A stretch of DNA of 64,000 nucleotides, from positions 1 through 64,000 of the forward strand of contig JAKCOZ010000605.1 of the NCBI GenBank assembly GCA_022605955.1, written 5' to 3'. A program made the position numbers and the translations under genes. Origin of the DNA: Rallus limicola. Lineage: Eukaryota; Chordata; Aves; Gruiformes; Rallidae. Position 1 is the stretch's first letter; each line of letters opens with the position of its first letter. The notes beneath the pieces were generated by a model. The model did no database searches. It was not told the DNA's origin and worked only from the letters and a program-made list of their open reading frames with translations. This document shows positions 48,619 to 61,884 of the stretch, one piece after another.

Positions 48619-50598
48619 TGCCTTTCATGCCTAGCTTCTTTACTTTGGGAGTTATTGCTGGACGTTTAGCATGTTTTGAACTGCAGTCTGCTAGGGCCGA
48701 GAAAAGCACTGTAGGAGGTAGCAGGTATGTTCCTTCTTTCCAGGCAAAGGAAAAGGCTGAGAGCCAAAGTGACAGGGTCTGCTTGTGTGTCCTGTTAGGA
48801 GGTTTCAGACAAGCTATGCCTTTCACTCCTAGCTTCTTTACTTTGGGAGTTATTGCTGGACGTTTAGCATGTTTTGAACTGCAGTCTGCTAGGGCCGAGA
48901 AAAGCACCGTAGGAGGTTCCAGGCATGTTCCCTCTTTCCAGGCAAAGGAAAAGGCTGAGAGACAAAGTGACAGGGTCTGCTTGTGTGTCCTGTTAGGAGG
49001 TTTCAGACAAGCTATGCCTTTCAGTCCTAGCTTCTTTACTTTGGGAGTTATTGCTGGACGTTTAGCATGTTTTGAACTGCAGTCTGCTAGGGCCGAGAAA
49101 AGCACCGTAGGAGGTTCCAGGCATGTTCCCTCTTTCCAGGCAAAGGAAAAGGCTGAGAGCCAAAGTGACAGGGTCTGCTTGTGAGTCCTGTTAGGAGGTT
49201 TCAGACAAGCTATGCCTTTCATGCCTAGCTTCTTTACTTTGGGAGTTATTGCTGGACGTTTAGCATGTTTTGAACTGCAGTCTGCTAGGGCCGAGAAAAG
49301 CACCGTAGGAGGTTCCAGGCATGTTCCCTCTTTCCAGGCAAAGGAAAAGGCTGAGAGCCAAAGTGACAGGGTCTGCTTGTGTGTCCTGTTAGGAGGTTTC
49401 AGACAAGCTATGCCTTTCAGTCCTAGCTTCTTTACTTTGGGAGTTATTGCTGGACGTTTAGCATGTTTTGAACTGCAGTCTGCTAGGGCCGAGAAAAGCA
49501 CTGTAGGAGGTAGCAGGTATGTTCCCTCTTTCCAGGCAAAGGAAAAGGCTGAGAGCCAAAGTGACAGGGTCTGCTTGTGTGTCCTGTTAGGAGGTTTCAG
49601 ACAAGCTATGCCTTTCAGTCCTAGCTTCTTTACTTTGGGAGTTATTGCTGGACGTTTAGCATGTTTTGAACTGCAGTCTGCTAGGGCCGAGAAAAGCACC
49701 GTAGGAGGTTCCAGGCATGTTCCCTCTTTCCAGGCAAAGGAAAAGGCTGAGAGCCAAAGTGACAGGGTCTGCTTGTGAGTCCTGTTAGGAGGTTTCAGAC
49801 AAGCTATGCCTTTCATGCCTAGCTTCTTTACTTTGGGAGTTATTGCTGGACGTTTAGCATGTTTTGAACTGCAGTCTGCTAGGGCCGAGAAAAGCACTGT
49901 AGGAGGTAGCAGGTATGTTCCTTCTTTCCAGGCAAAGGAAAAGGCTGAGAGCCAAAGTGACAGGGTCTGCTTGTGTGTCCTGTTAGGAGGTTTCAGACAA
50001 GCTATGCCTTTCACTCCTAGCTTCTTTACTTTGGGAGTTATTGCTGGACGTTTAGCATGTTTTGAACTGCAGTCTGCTAGGGCCGAGAAAAGCACCGTAG
50101 GAGGTTCCAGGCATGTTCCCTCTTTCCAGGCAAAGGAAAAGGCTGAGAGACAAAGTGACAGGGTCTGCTTGTGTGTCCTGTTAGGAGGTTTCAGACAAGC
50201 TATGCCTTTCAGGCCTAGCTTCTTTACTTTGGGAGTTATTGCTGGACGTTTAGCATGTTTTGAACTGCAGTCTGCTAGGGCCGAGAAAAGCACCGTAGGA
50301 GGTTCCAGGCATGTTCCCTCTTTCCAGGCAAAGGAAAAGGCTGAGAGCCAAAGTGACAGGGTCTGCTTGTGAGTCCTGTTAGGAGGTTTCAGACAAGCTA
50401 TGCCTTTCATGCCTAGCTTCTTTACTTTGGGAGTTATTGCTGGACGTTTAGCATGTTTTGAACTGCAGTCTGCTAGGGCCGAGAAAAGCACCGTAGGAGG
50501 TTCCAGGCATGTTCCCTCTTTCCAGGCAAAGGAAAAGGCTGAGAGCCAAAGTGACAGGGTCTGCTTGTGTGTCCTGTTAGGAGGTTTCAGACAAGCTA
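48619..50598. repeat. 6-mer HOR segment (offset 1188 bp) with TCACTCC and GAGACAAAG markers
   Basis: Blocks 48619-49410 and 49807-50598 share an ordered set. It is a TCATGCC unit with GGTAGCAGGTATG, a TCACTCC unit ending in GAGACAAAG, a unit ending TTGTGAGTCC, and a TCATGCC unit. The third unit differs: TCAGTCC at 49015 and TCAGGCC at 50203. The TCACTCC/GAGACAAAG pair occurs a third time at 52974-53540 through the 16-mer duplication. It is seen nowhere else in the window. Confidence 0.87.
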
Positions 50599-53500
50599 TG
50601 CCTTTCAGTCCTAGCTTCTTTACTTTGGGAGTTATTGCTGGACGTTTAGCATGTTTTGAACTGCAGTCTGCTAGGGCCGAGAAAAGCACCGTAGGAGGTT
50701 CCAGGCATGTTCCCTCTTTCCAGGCAAAGGAAAAGGCTGAGAGCCAAAGTGACAGGGTCTGCTTGTGTGTCCTGTTAGGAGGTTTCAGACAAGCTATGCC
50801 TTTCAGTCCTAGCTTCTTTACTTTGGGAGTTATTGCTGGACGTTTAGCATGTTTTGAACTGCAGTCTGCTAGGGCCGAGAAAAGCACCGTAGGAGGTTCC
50901 AGGCATGTTCCCTCTTTCCAGGCAAAGGAAAAGGCTGAGAGCCAAAGTGACAGGGTCTGCTTGTGTGTCCTGTTAGGAGGTTTCAGACAAGCTATGCCTT
51001 TCAGTCCTAGCTTCTTTACTTTGGGAGTTATTGCTGGACGTTTAGCATGTTTTGAACTGCAGTCTGCTAGGGCCGAGAAAAGCACCGTAGGAGCTTCCAG
51101 GCATGTTCCTTCTTTCCAGGCAAAGGAAAAGGCTGAGAGCCAAAGTGACAGGGTCTGCTTGTGTGTCCTGTTAGGAGGTTTCAGACAAGCTATGCCTTTC
51201 AGTCCTAGCTTCTTTACTTTGGGAGTTATTGCTGGACGTTTAGCATGTTTTGAACTGCAGTCTGCTAGGGCCGAGAAAAGCACTGTAGGAGGTAGCAGGT
51301 ATGTTCCTTCTTTCCAGGCAAAGGAAAAGGCTGAGAGCCAAAGTGACAGGGTCTGCTTGTGTGTCCTGTTAGGAGGTTTCAGACAAGCTATGCCTTTCAG
51401 TCCTAGCTTCTTTACTTTGGGAGTTATTGCTGGACGTTTAGCATGTTTTGAACTGCAGTCTGCTAGGGCCGAGAAAAGCACCGTAGGAGGTTCCAGGCAT
51501 GTTCCCTCTTTCCAGGCAAAGGAAAAGGCTGAGAGCCAAAGTGACAGGGTCTGCTTGTGTGTCCTGTTAGGAGGTTTCAGACAAGCTATGCCTTTCAGTC
51601 CTAGCTTCTTTACTTTGGGAGTTATTGCTGGACGTTTAGCATGTTTTGAACTGCAGTCTGCTAGGGCCGAGAAAAGCACCGTAGGAGGTTCCAGGCATGT
51701 TCCCTCTTTCCAGGCAAAGGAAAAGGCTGAGAGCCAAAGTGACAGGGTCTGCTTGTGTGTCCTGTTAGGAGGTTTCAGACAAGCTATGCCTTTCAGTCCT
51801 AGCTTCTTTACTTTGGGAGTTATTGCTGGACGTTTAGCATGTTTTGAACTGCAGTCTGCTAGGGCCGAGAAAAGCACCGTAGGAGGTTCCAGGCATGTTC
51901 CCTCTTTCCAGGCAAAGGAAAAGGCTGAGAGCCAAAGTGACAGGGTCTGCTTGTGTGTCCTGTTAGGAGGTTTCAGACAAGCTATGCCTTTCAGTCCTAG
52001 CTTCTTTACTTTGGGAGTTATTGCTGGACGTTTAGCATGTTTTGAACTGCAGTCTGCTAGGGCCGAGAAAAGCACCGTAGGAGGTTCCAGGCATGTTCCC
52101 TCTTTCCAGGCAAAGGAAAAGGCTGAGAGCCAAAGTGACAGGGTCTGCTTGTGTGTCCTGTTAGGAGGTTTCAGACAAGCTATGCCTTTCAGTCCTAGCT
52201 TCTTGACTTTGGGAGTTATTGCTGGACGTTTAGCATGTTTTGAACTGCAGTCTGCTAGGGCCGAGAAAAGCACCGTAGGAGGTTCCAGGCATGTTCCCTC
52301 TTTCCAGGCAAAGGAAAAGGCTGAGAGCCAAAGTGACAGGGTCTGCTTGTGTGTCCTGTTAGGAGGTTTCAGACAAGCTATGCCTTTCAGTCCTAGCTTC
52401 TTTACTTTGGGAGTTATTGCTGGACGTTTAGCATGTTTTGAACTGCAGTCTGCTAGGGCCGAGAAAAGCACCGTAGGAGGTTCCAGGCATGTTCCCTCTT
52501 TCCAGGCAAAGGAAAAGGCTGAGAGCCAAAGTGACAGGGTCTGCTTGTGTGTCCTGTTAGGAGGTTTCAGACAAGCTATGCCTTTCATGCCTAGCTTCTT
52601 TACTTTGGGAGTTATTGCTGGACGTTTAGCATGTTTTGAACTGCAGTCTGCTAGGGCCGAGAAAAGCACTGTAGGAGGTAGCAGGTATGTTCCCTCTTTC
52701 CAGGCAAAGGAAAAGGCTGAGAGCCAAAGTGACAGGGTCTGCTTGTGTGTCCTGTTAGGAGGTTTCAGACAAGCTATGCCTTTCAGTCCTAGCTTCTTTA
52801 CTTTGGGAGTTATTGCTGGACGTTTAGCATGTTTTGAACTGCAGTCTGCTAGGGCCGAGAAAAGCACCGTAGGAGGTTCCAGGCATGTTCCCTCTTTCCA
52901 GGCAAAGGAAAAGGCTGAGAGCCAAAGTGACAGGGTCTGCTTGTGAGTCCTGTTAGGAGGTTTCAGACAAGCTATGCCTTTCATGCCTAGCTTCTTTACT
53001 TTGGGAGTTATTGCTGGACGTTTAGCATGTTTTGAACTGCAGTCTGCTAGGGCCGAGAAAAGCACTGTAGGAGGTAGCAGGTATGTTCCTTCTTTCCAGG
53101 CAAAGGAAAAGGCTGAGAGCCAAAGTGACAGGGTCTGCTTGTGTGTCCTGTTAGGAGGTTTCAGACAAGCTATGCCTTTCACTCCTAGCTTCTTTACTTT
53201 GGGAGTTATTGCTGGACGTTTAGCATGTTTTGAACTGCAGTCTGCTAGGGCCGAGAAAAGCACCGTAGGAGGTTCCAGGCATGTTCCCTCTTTCCAGGCA
53301 AAGGAAAAGGCTGAGAGACAAAGTGACAGGGTCTGCTTGTGTGTCCTGTTAGGAGGTTTCAGACAAGCTATGCCTTTCAGGCCTAGCTTCTTTACTTTGG
53401 GAGTTATTGCTGGACGTTTAGCATGTTTTGAACTGCAGTCTGCTAGGGCCGAGAAAAGCACCGTAGGAGGTTCCAGGCATGTTCCCTCTTTCCAGGCAAA

Positions 53501-55746
53501 GGAAAAGGCTGAGAGCCAAAGTGACAGGGTCTGCTTGTGAGTCCTGTTAGGAGGTTTCAGACAAGCTATGCCTTTCATGCCTAGCTTCTTTACTTTGGGA
53601 GTTATTGCTGGACGTTTAGCATGTTTTGAACTGCAGTCTGCTAGGGCCGAGAAAAGCACCGTAGGAGGTTCCAGGCATGTTCCCTCTTTCCAGGCAAAGG
53701 AAAAGGCTGAGAGCCAAAGTGACAGGGTCTGCTTGTGTGTCCTGTTAGGAGGTTTCAGACAAGCTATGCCTTTCATGCCTAGCTTCTTTACTTTGGGAGT
53801 TATTGCTGGACGTTTAGCATGTTTTGAACTGCAGTCTGCTAGGGCCGAGAAAAGCACCGTAGGAGGTTCCAGGCATGTTCCCTCTTTCCAGGCAAAGGAA
53901 AAGGCTGAGAGCCAAAGTGACAGGGTCTGCTTGTGTGTCCTGTTAGGAGGTTTCAGACAAGCTATGCCTTTCAGTCCTAGCTTCTTTACTTTGGGAGTTA
54001 TTGCTGGACGTTTAGCATGTTTTGAACTGCAGTCTGCTAGGGCCGAGAAAAGCACCGTAGGAGGTTCCAGGCATGTTCCCTCTTTCCAGGCAAAGGAAAA
54101 GGCTGAGAGCCAAAGTGACAGGGTCTGCTTGTGTGTCCTGTTAGGAGGTTTCAGACAAGCTATGCCTTTCAGTCCTAGCTTCTTTACTTTGGGAGTTATT
54201 GCTGGACGTTTAGCATGTTTTGAACTGCAGTCTGCTAGGGCCGAGAAAAGCACCGTAGGAGGTTCCAGGCATGTTCCTTCTTTCCAGGCAAAGGAAAAGG
54301 CTGAGAGCCAAAGTGACAGGGTCTGCTTGTGTGTCCTGTTAGGAGGTTTCAGACAAGCTATGCCTTTCAGTCCTAGCTTCTTTACTTTGGGAGTTATTGC
54401 TGGACGTTTAGCATGTTTTGAACTGCAGTCTGCTAGGGCCGAGAAAAGCACTGTAGGAGGTAGCAGGTATGTTCCTTCTTTCCAGGCAAAGGAAAAGGCT
54501 GAGAGCCAAAGTGACAGGGTCTGCTTGTGTGTCCTGTTAGGAGGTTTCAGACAAGCTATGCCTTTCAGTCCTAGCTTCTTTACTTTGGGAGTTATTGCTG
54601 GACGTTTAGCATGTTTTGAACTGCAGTCTGCTAGGGCCGAGAAAAGCACCGTAGGAGGTTCCAGGCATGTTCCCTCTTTCCAGGCAAAGGAAAAGGCTGA
54701 GAGCCAAAGTGACAGGGTCTGCTTGTGTGTCCTGTTAGGAGGTTTCAGACAAGCTATGCCTTTCAGTCCTAGCTTCTTTACTTTGGGAGTTATTGCTGGA
54801 CGTTTAGCATGTTTTGAACTGCAGTCTGCTAGGGCCGAGAAAAGCACCGTAGGAGGTTCCAGGCATGTTCCCTCTTTCCAGGCAAAGGAAAAGGCTGAGA
54901 GCCAAAGTGACAGGGTCTGCTTGTGTGTCCTGTTAGGAGGTTTCAGACAAGCTATGCCTTTCAGTCCTAGCTTCTTTACTTTGGGAGTTATTGCTGGACG
55001 TTTAGCATGTTTTGAACTGCAGTCTGCTAGGGCCGAGAAAAGCACCGTAGGAGGTTCCAGGCATGTTCCCTCTTTCCAGGCAAAGGAAAAGGCTGAGAGC
55101 CAAAGTGACAGGGTCTGCTTGTGTGTCCTGTTAGGAGGTTTCAGACAAGCTATGCCTTTCAGTCCTAGCTTCTTTACTTTGGGAGTTATTGCTGGACGTT
55201 TAGCATGTTTTGAACTGCAGTCTGCTAGGGCCGAGAAAAGCACCGTAGGAGGTTCCAGGCATGTTCCCTCTTTCCAGGCAAAGGAAAAGGCTGAGAGCCA
55301 AAGTGACAGGGTCTGCTTGTGTGTCCTGTTAGGAGGTTTCAGACAAGCTATGCCTTTCAGTCCTAGCTTCTTGACTTTGGGAGTTATTGCTGGACGTTTA
55401 GCATGTTTTGAACTGCAGTCTGCTAGGGCCGAGAAAAGCACCGTAGGAGGTTCCAGGCATGTTCCCTCTTTCCAGGCAAAGGAAAAGGCTGAGAGCCAAA
55501 GTGACAGGGTCTGCTTGTGTGTCCTGTTAGGAGGTTTCAGACAAGCTATGCCTTTCAGTCCTAGCTTCTTTACTTTGGGAGTTATTGCTGGACGTTTAGC
55601 ATGTTTTGAACTGCAGTCTGCTAGGGCCGAGAAAAGCACCGTAGGAGGTTCCAGGCATGTTCCCTCTTTCCAGGCAAAGGAAAAGGCTGAGAGCCAAAGT
55701 GACAGGGTCTGCTTGTGTGTCCTGTTAGGAGGTTTCAGACAAGCTA
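49609..55746. repeat. Tandem 16-mer HOR (offset 3168 bp)
   Basis: Copy 1 is 49609-52776 and copy 2 starts at 52777 and matches to about 55746. Shared markers 3168 bp apart are TTGTGAGTCC (stop positions 49778 and 52946), the TCACTCC/GAGACAAAG unit, the TCAGGCC unit (50203, 53371), GGTAGCAGGTATG (near 51289 and 54457) and CTTCTTGACTTT (52205, 55373). Differences are TCAGTCC versus TCATGCC at 50599/53767 and GAGCTTCC versus GAGGTTCC at 50995/54163. Confidence 0.86.
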
Positions 55747-57924
55747 TGCCTTTCAGTCCTAGCTTCTTTACTTTGGGAGTTATTGCTGGACGTTTAGCAT
55801 GTTTTGAACTGCAGTCTGCTAGGGCCGAGAAAAGCACCGTAGGAGGTTCCAGGCATGTTCCCTCTTTCCAGGCAAAGGAAAAGGCTGAGAGCCAAAGTGA
55901 CAGGGTCTGCTTGTGAGTCCTGTTAGGAGGTTTCAGACAAGCTTTGCCTTTCATGCCTAGCTTCTTTACTTTGGGAGTTATTGCTGGACGTTTAGCATGT
56001 TTTGAACTGCAGTCTGCTAGGGCCGAGAAAAGCACCGTAGGAGGTTCCAGGCATGTTCCATCTTTCCAGGCAAAGGAAAAGGCTGAGAGCCAAAGTGACA
56101 GGGTCTGCTTGTGTGTCCTGTTAGGAGGTTGCAGACAAGCTATGCCTTTCAGTCCTAGCTTCTTTACTTTGGGAGTTATTGCTTGACGTTTAGCATGTTT
56201 TGAACTGCAGTCTGCTAGGGCCGAGAAAAGCACTGTAGGAGGTTGCAGGTATGTTCCCTCTTTCCAGGCAAAGGAAAAGGCTGAGAGCCAAAGTGACAGG
56301 GTCTGCTTGTGTGTCCTGTTAGGAGGTTTCAGACAAGCTATGCCTTTCAGTCCTAGCTTCTTTACTTTGGGAGTTATTGCTGGACGTTTAGCATGTTTTG
56401 AACTGCAGTCTGCTAGGGCCGAGAAAAGCACCGTAGGAGGTTCCAGGCATGTTCCCTCTTTCCAGGCAAAGGAAAAGGCTGAGAGCCAAAGTGACAGGGT
56501 CTGCTTGTGTGTCCTGTTAGGAGGTTTCAGACAAGCTATGCCTTTCATGCCTAGCTTCTTTACTTTGGGAGTTATTGCTTGACGTTTAGCATGTTTTGAA
56601 CTGCAGTCTGCTAGGGCCGAGAAAAGCACCGTAGGAGGTTCCAGGCATGTTCCCTCTTTCCAGGCAAAGGAAAAGGCTGAGAGCCAAAGTGACAGGGTCT
56701 GCTTGTGTGTCCTGTTAGGAGGTTTCAGACAAGCTATGCCTTTCATGCCTAGCTTCTTTACTTTGGGAGTTATTGCTGGACGTTTAGCATGTTTTGAACT
56801 GCAGTCTGCTAGGGCCGAGAAAAGCACCGTAGGAGGTTCCAGGCATGTTCCCTCTTTCCAGGCAAAGGAAAAGGCTGAGAGCCAAAGTGACAGGGTCTGC
56901 TTGTGTGTCCTGTTAGGAGGTTTCAGACAAGCTATGCCTTTCAGTCCTAGCTTCTTTACTTTGGGAGTTATTGCTGGACGTTTAGCATGTTTTGAACTGC
57001 AGTCTGCTAGGGCCGAGAAAAGCACCGTAGGAGGTTCCAGGCATGTTCCCTCTTTCCAGGCAAAGGAAAAGGCTGAGAGCCAAAGTGACAGGGTCTGCTT
57101 GTGTGTCCTGTTAGGAGGTTTCAGACAAGCTATGCCTTTCAGTCCTAGCTTCTTTACTTTGGGAGTTATTGCTGGACGTTTAGCATGTTTTGAACTGCAG
57201 TCTGCTAGGGCCGAGAAAAGCACCGTAGGAGGTTCCAGGCATGTTCCCTCTTTCCAGGCAAAGGAAAAGGCTGAGAGCCAAAGTGACAGGGTCTGCTTGT
57301 GTGTCCTGTTAGGAGGTTTCAGACAAGCTATGCCTTTCAGCCCTAGCTTCTTTACTTTGGGAGTTATTGCTGGACGTTTAGCATGTTTTGAACTGCAGTC
57401 TGCTAGGGCCGAGAAAAGCACCGTAGGAGGTTCCAGGCATGTTCCCTCTTTCCAGGCAAAGGAAAAGGCTGAGAGCCAAAGTGACAGGGTCTGCTTGTGT
57501 GTCCTGTTAGGAGGTTTCAGACAAGCTATGCCTTTCAGTCCTAGCTTCTTTACTTTGGGAGTTATTGCTGGACGTTTAGCATGTTTTGAACTGCAGTCTG
57601 CTAGGGCCGAGAAAAGCACCGTAGGAGCTTCCAGGCATGTTCCTTCTTTCCAGGCAAAGGAAAAGGCTGAGAGCCAAAGTGACAGGGTCTGCTTGTGTGT
57701 CCTGTTAGGAGGTTTCAGACAAGCTATGCCTTTCAGTCCTAGCTTCTTTACTTTGGGAGTTATTGCTGGACGTTTAGCATGTTTTGAACTGCAGTCTGCT
57801 AGGGCCGAGAAAAGCACTGTAGGAGGTAGCAGGTATGTTCCTTCTTTCCAGGCAAAGGAAAAGGCTGAGAGCCAAAGTGACAGGGTCTGCTTGTGTGTCC
57901 TGTTAGGAGGTTTCAGACAAGCTA

Positions 57925-60900
57925 TGCCTTTCAGTCCTAGCTTCTTTACTTTGGGAGTTATTGCTGGACGTTTAGCATGTTTTGAACTGCAGTCTGCTAG
58001 GGCCGAGAAAAGCACCGTAGGAGGTTCCAGGCATGTTCCCTCTTTCCAGGCAAAGGAAAAGGCTGAGAGCCAAAGTGACAGGGTCTGCTTGTGAGTCCTG
58101 TTAGGAGGTTTCAGACAAGCTTTGCCTTTCATGCCTAGCTTCTTTACTTTGGGAGTTATTGCTGGACGTTTAGCATGTTTTGAACTGCAGTCTGCTAGGG
58201 CCGAGAAAAGCACCGTAGGAGGTTCCAGGCATGTTCCATCTTTCCAGGCAAAGGAAAAGGCTGAGAGCCAAAGTGACAGGGTCTGCTTGTGTGTCCTGTT
58301 AGGAGGTTTCAGACAAGCTATGCCTTTCAGTCCTAGCTTCTTTACTTTGGGAGTTATTGCTTGACGTTTAGCATGTTTTGAACTGCAGTCTGCTAGGGCC
58401 GAGAAAAGCACTGTAGGAGGTTGCAGGTATGTTCCCTCTTTCCAGGCAAAGGAAAAGGCTGAGAGCCAAAGTGACAGGGTCTGCTTGTGTGTCCTGTTAG
58501 GAGGTTTCAGACAAGCTATGCCTTTCAGTCCTAGCTTCTTTACTTTGGGAGTTATTGCTGGACGTTTAGCATGTTTTGAACTGCAGTCTGCTAGGGCCGA
58601 GAAAAGCACCGTAGGAGGTTCCAGGCATGTTCCCTCTTTCCAGGCAAAGGAAAAGGCTGAGAGCCAAAGTGACAGGGTCTGCTTGTGAGTCCTGTTAGGA
58701 GGTTTCAGACAAGCTATGCCTTTCATGCCTAGCTTTTTTACTTTGGGAGTTATTGCTGGACGTTTAGCATGTTTTGAACTGCAGTCTGCTAGGGCCGAGA
58801 AAAGCACCGTAGGAGGTTCCAGGCATGTTCCCTCTTTCCAGGCAAAGGAAAAGGCTGAGAGCCAAAGTGACAGGGTCTGCTTGTGTGTCCTGTTAGGAGG
58901 TTTCAGACAAGCTATGCCTTTCAGTCCTAGCTTCTTTACTTTGGGAGTTATTGCTTGACGTTTAGCATGTTTTGAACTGCAGTCTGCTAGGGCCGAGAAA
59001 AGCACCGTAGGAGGTTCCAGGCATGTTCCCTCTTTCCAGGCAAAGGAAAAGGCTGAGAGCCAAAGTGACAGGGTCTGCTTGTGTGTCCTGTTAGGAGGTT
59101 TCAGACAAGCTATGCCTTTCATGCCTAGCTTCTTTACTTTGGGAGTTATTGCTGGACGTTTAGCATGTTTTGAACTGCAGTCTGCTAGGGCCGAGAAAAG
59201 CACCGTAGGAGGTTCCAGGCATGTTCCCTCTTTCCAGGCAAAGGAAAAGGCTGAGAGCCAAAGTGACAGGGTCTGCTTGTGTGTCCTGTTAGGAGGTTTC
59301 AGACAAGCTATGCCTTTCAGTCCTAGCTTCTTTACTTTGGGAGTTATTGCTGGACGTTTAGCATGTTTTGAACTGCAGTCTGCTAGGGCCGAGAAAAGCA
59401 CCGTAGGAGGTTCCAGGCATGTTCCCTCTTTCCAGGCAAAGGAAAAGGCTGAGAGCCAAAGTGACAGGGTCTGCTTGTGTGTCCTGTTAGGAGGTTTCAG
59501 ACAAGCTATGCCTTTCAGTCCTAGCTTCTTTACTTTGGGAGTTATTGCTGGACGTTTAGCATGTTTTGAACTGCAGTCTGCTAGGGCCGAGAAAAGCACC
59601 GTAGGAGGTTCCAGGCATGTTCCCTCTTTCCAGGCAAAGGAAAAGGCTGAGAGCCAAAGTGACAGGGTCTGCTTGTGTGTCCTGTTAGGAGGTTTCAGAC
59701 AAGCTATGCCTTTCAGCCCTAGCTTCTTTACTTTGGGAGTTATTGCTGGACGTTTAGCATGTTTTGAACTGCAGTCTGCTAGGGCCGAGAAAAGCACCGT
59801 AGGAGGTTCCAGGCATGTTCCCTCTTTCCAGGCAAAGGAAAAGGCTGAGAGCCAAAGTGACAGGGTCTGCTTGTGTGTCCTGTTAGGAGGTTTCAGACAA
59901 GCTATGCCTTTCAGTCCTAGCTTCTTTACTTTGGGAGTTATTGCTGGACGTTTAGCATGTTTTGAACTGCAGTCTGCTAGGGCCGAGAAAAGCACCGTAG
60001 GAGGTTCCAGGCATGTTCCCTCTTTCCAGGCAAAGGAAAAGGCTGAGAGCCAAAGTGACAGGGTCTGCTTGTGAGTCCTGTTAGGAGGTTTCAGACAAGC
60101 TTTGCCTTTCATGCCTAGCTTCTTTACTTTGGGAGTTATTGCTGGACGTTTAGCATGTTTTGAACTGCAGTCTGCTAGGGCCGAGAAAAGCACCGTAGGA
60201 GGTTCCAGGCATGTTCCATCTTTCCAGGCAAAGGAAAAGGCTGAGAGCCAAAGTGACAGGGTCTGCTTGTGTGTCCTGTTAGGAGGTTGCAGACAAGCTA
60301 TGCCTTTCAGTCCTAGCTTCTTTACTTTGGGAGTTATTGCTTGACGTTTAGCATGTTTTGAACTGCAGTCTGCTAGGGCCGAGAAAAGCACTGTAGGAGG
60401 TTGCAGGTATGTTCCCTCTTTCCAGGCAAAGGAAAAGGCTGAGAGCCAAAGTGACAGGGTCTGCTTGTGTGTCCTGTTAGGAGGTTTCAGACAAGCTATG
60501 CCTTTCAGTCCTAGCTTCTTTACTTTGGGAGTTATTGCTGGACGTTTAGCATGTTTTGAACTGCAGTCTGCTAGGGCCGAGAAAAGCACCGTAGGAGGTT
60601 CCAGGCATGTTCCCTCTTTCCAGGCAAAGGAAAAGGCTGAGAGCCAAAGTGACAGGGTCTGCTTGTGAGTCCTGTTAGGAGGTTTCAGACAAGCTATGCC
60701 TTTCATGCCTAGCTTTTTTACTTTGGGAGTTATTGCTGGACGTTTAGCATGTTTTGAACTGCAGTCTGCTAGGGCCGAGAAAAGCACCGTAGGAGGTTCC
60801 AGGCATGTTCCCTCTTTCCAGGCAAAGGAAAAGGCTGAGAGCCAAAGTGACAGGGTCTGCTTGTGTGTCCTGTTAGGAGGTTTCAGACAAGCTATGCCTT

Positions 60901-61884
60901 TCATGCCTAGCTTCTTTACTTTGGGAGTTATTGCTTGACGTTTAGCATGTTTTGAACTGCAGTCTGCTAGGGCCGAGAAAAGCACCGTAGGAGGTTCCAG
61001 GCATGTTCCCTCTTTCCAGGCAAAGGAAAAGGCTGAGAGCCAAAGTGACAGGGTCTGCTTGTGTGTCCTGTTAGGAGGTTTCAGACAAGCTATGCCTTTC
61101 ATGCCTAGCTTCTTTACTTTGGGAGTTATTGCTGGACGTTTAGCATGTTTTGAACTGCAGTCTGCTAGGGCCGAGAAAAGCACCGTAGGAGGTTCCAGGC
61201 ATGTTCCCTCTTTCCAGGCAAAGGAAAAGGCTGAGAGCCAAAGTGACAGGGTCTGCTTGTGTGTCCTGTTAGGAGGTTTCAGACAAGCTATGCCTTTCAG
61301 TCCTAGCTTCTTTACTTTGGGAGTTATTGCTGGACGTTTAGCATGTTTTGAACTGCAGTCTGCTAGGGCCGAGAAAAGCACCGTAGGAGGTTCCAGGCAT
61401 GTTCCCTCTTTCCAGGCAAAGGAAAAGGCTGAGAGCCAAAGTGACAGGGTCTGCTTGTGTGTCCTGTTAGGAGGTTTCAGACAAGCTATGCCTTTCAGTC
61501 CTAGCTTCTTTACTTTGGGAGTTATTGCTGGACGTTTAGCATGTTTTGAACTGCAGTCTGCTAGGGCCGAGAAAAGCACCGTAGGAGGTTCCAGGCATGT
61601 TCCCTCTTTCCAGGCAAAGGAAAAGGCTGAGAGCCAAAGTGACAGGGTCTGCTTGTGTGTCCTGTTAGGAGGTTTCAGACAAGCTATGCCTTTCAGCCCT
61701 AGCTTCTTTACTTTGGGAGTTATTGCTGGACGTTTAGCATGTTTTGAACTGCAGTCTGCTAGGGCCGAGAAAAGCACCGTAGGAGGTTCCAGGCATGTTC
61801 CCTCTTTCCAGGCAAAGGAAAAGGCTGAGAGCCAAAGTGACAGGGTCTGCTTGTGTGTCCTGTTAGGAGGTTTCAGACAAGCTA
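57925..61884. repeat. Tandem 10-mer HOR (2 x 1980 bp)
   Basis: Copy 1 is 57925-59904 and copy 2 is 59905-61884. Both contain TTGTGAGTCC, AAGCTTTGCC (58117, 60097), GTTCCATCT, GCTTGACG, the unusual GGTTGCAGGTATG, CTTTTTTAC and TCAGCCC in order. Differences seen are GGTTGCAGAC in copy 2 near 60287, and TCATGCC instead of TCAGTCC in the unit at 60895. GGTTGCAGAC also occurs near 56129, so copy 2 is a mosaic. Confidence 0.86.
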
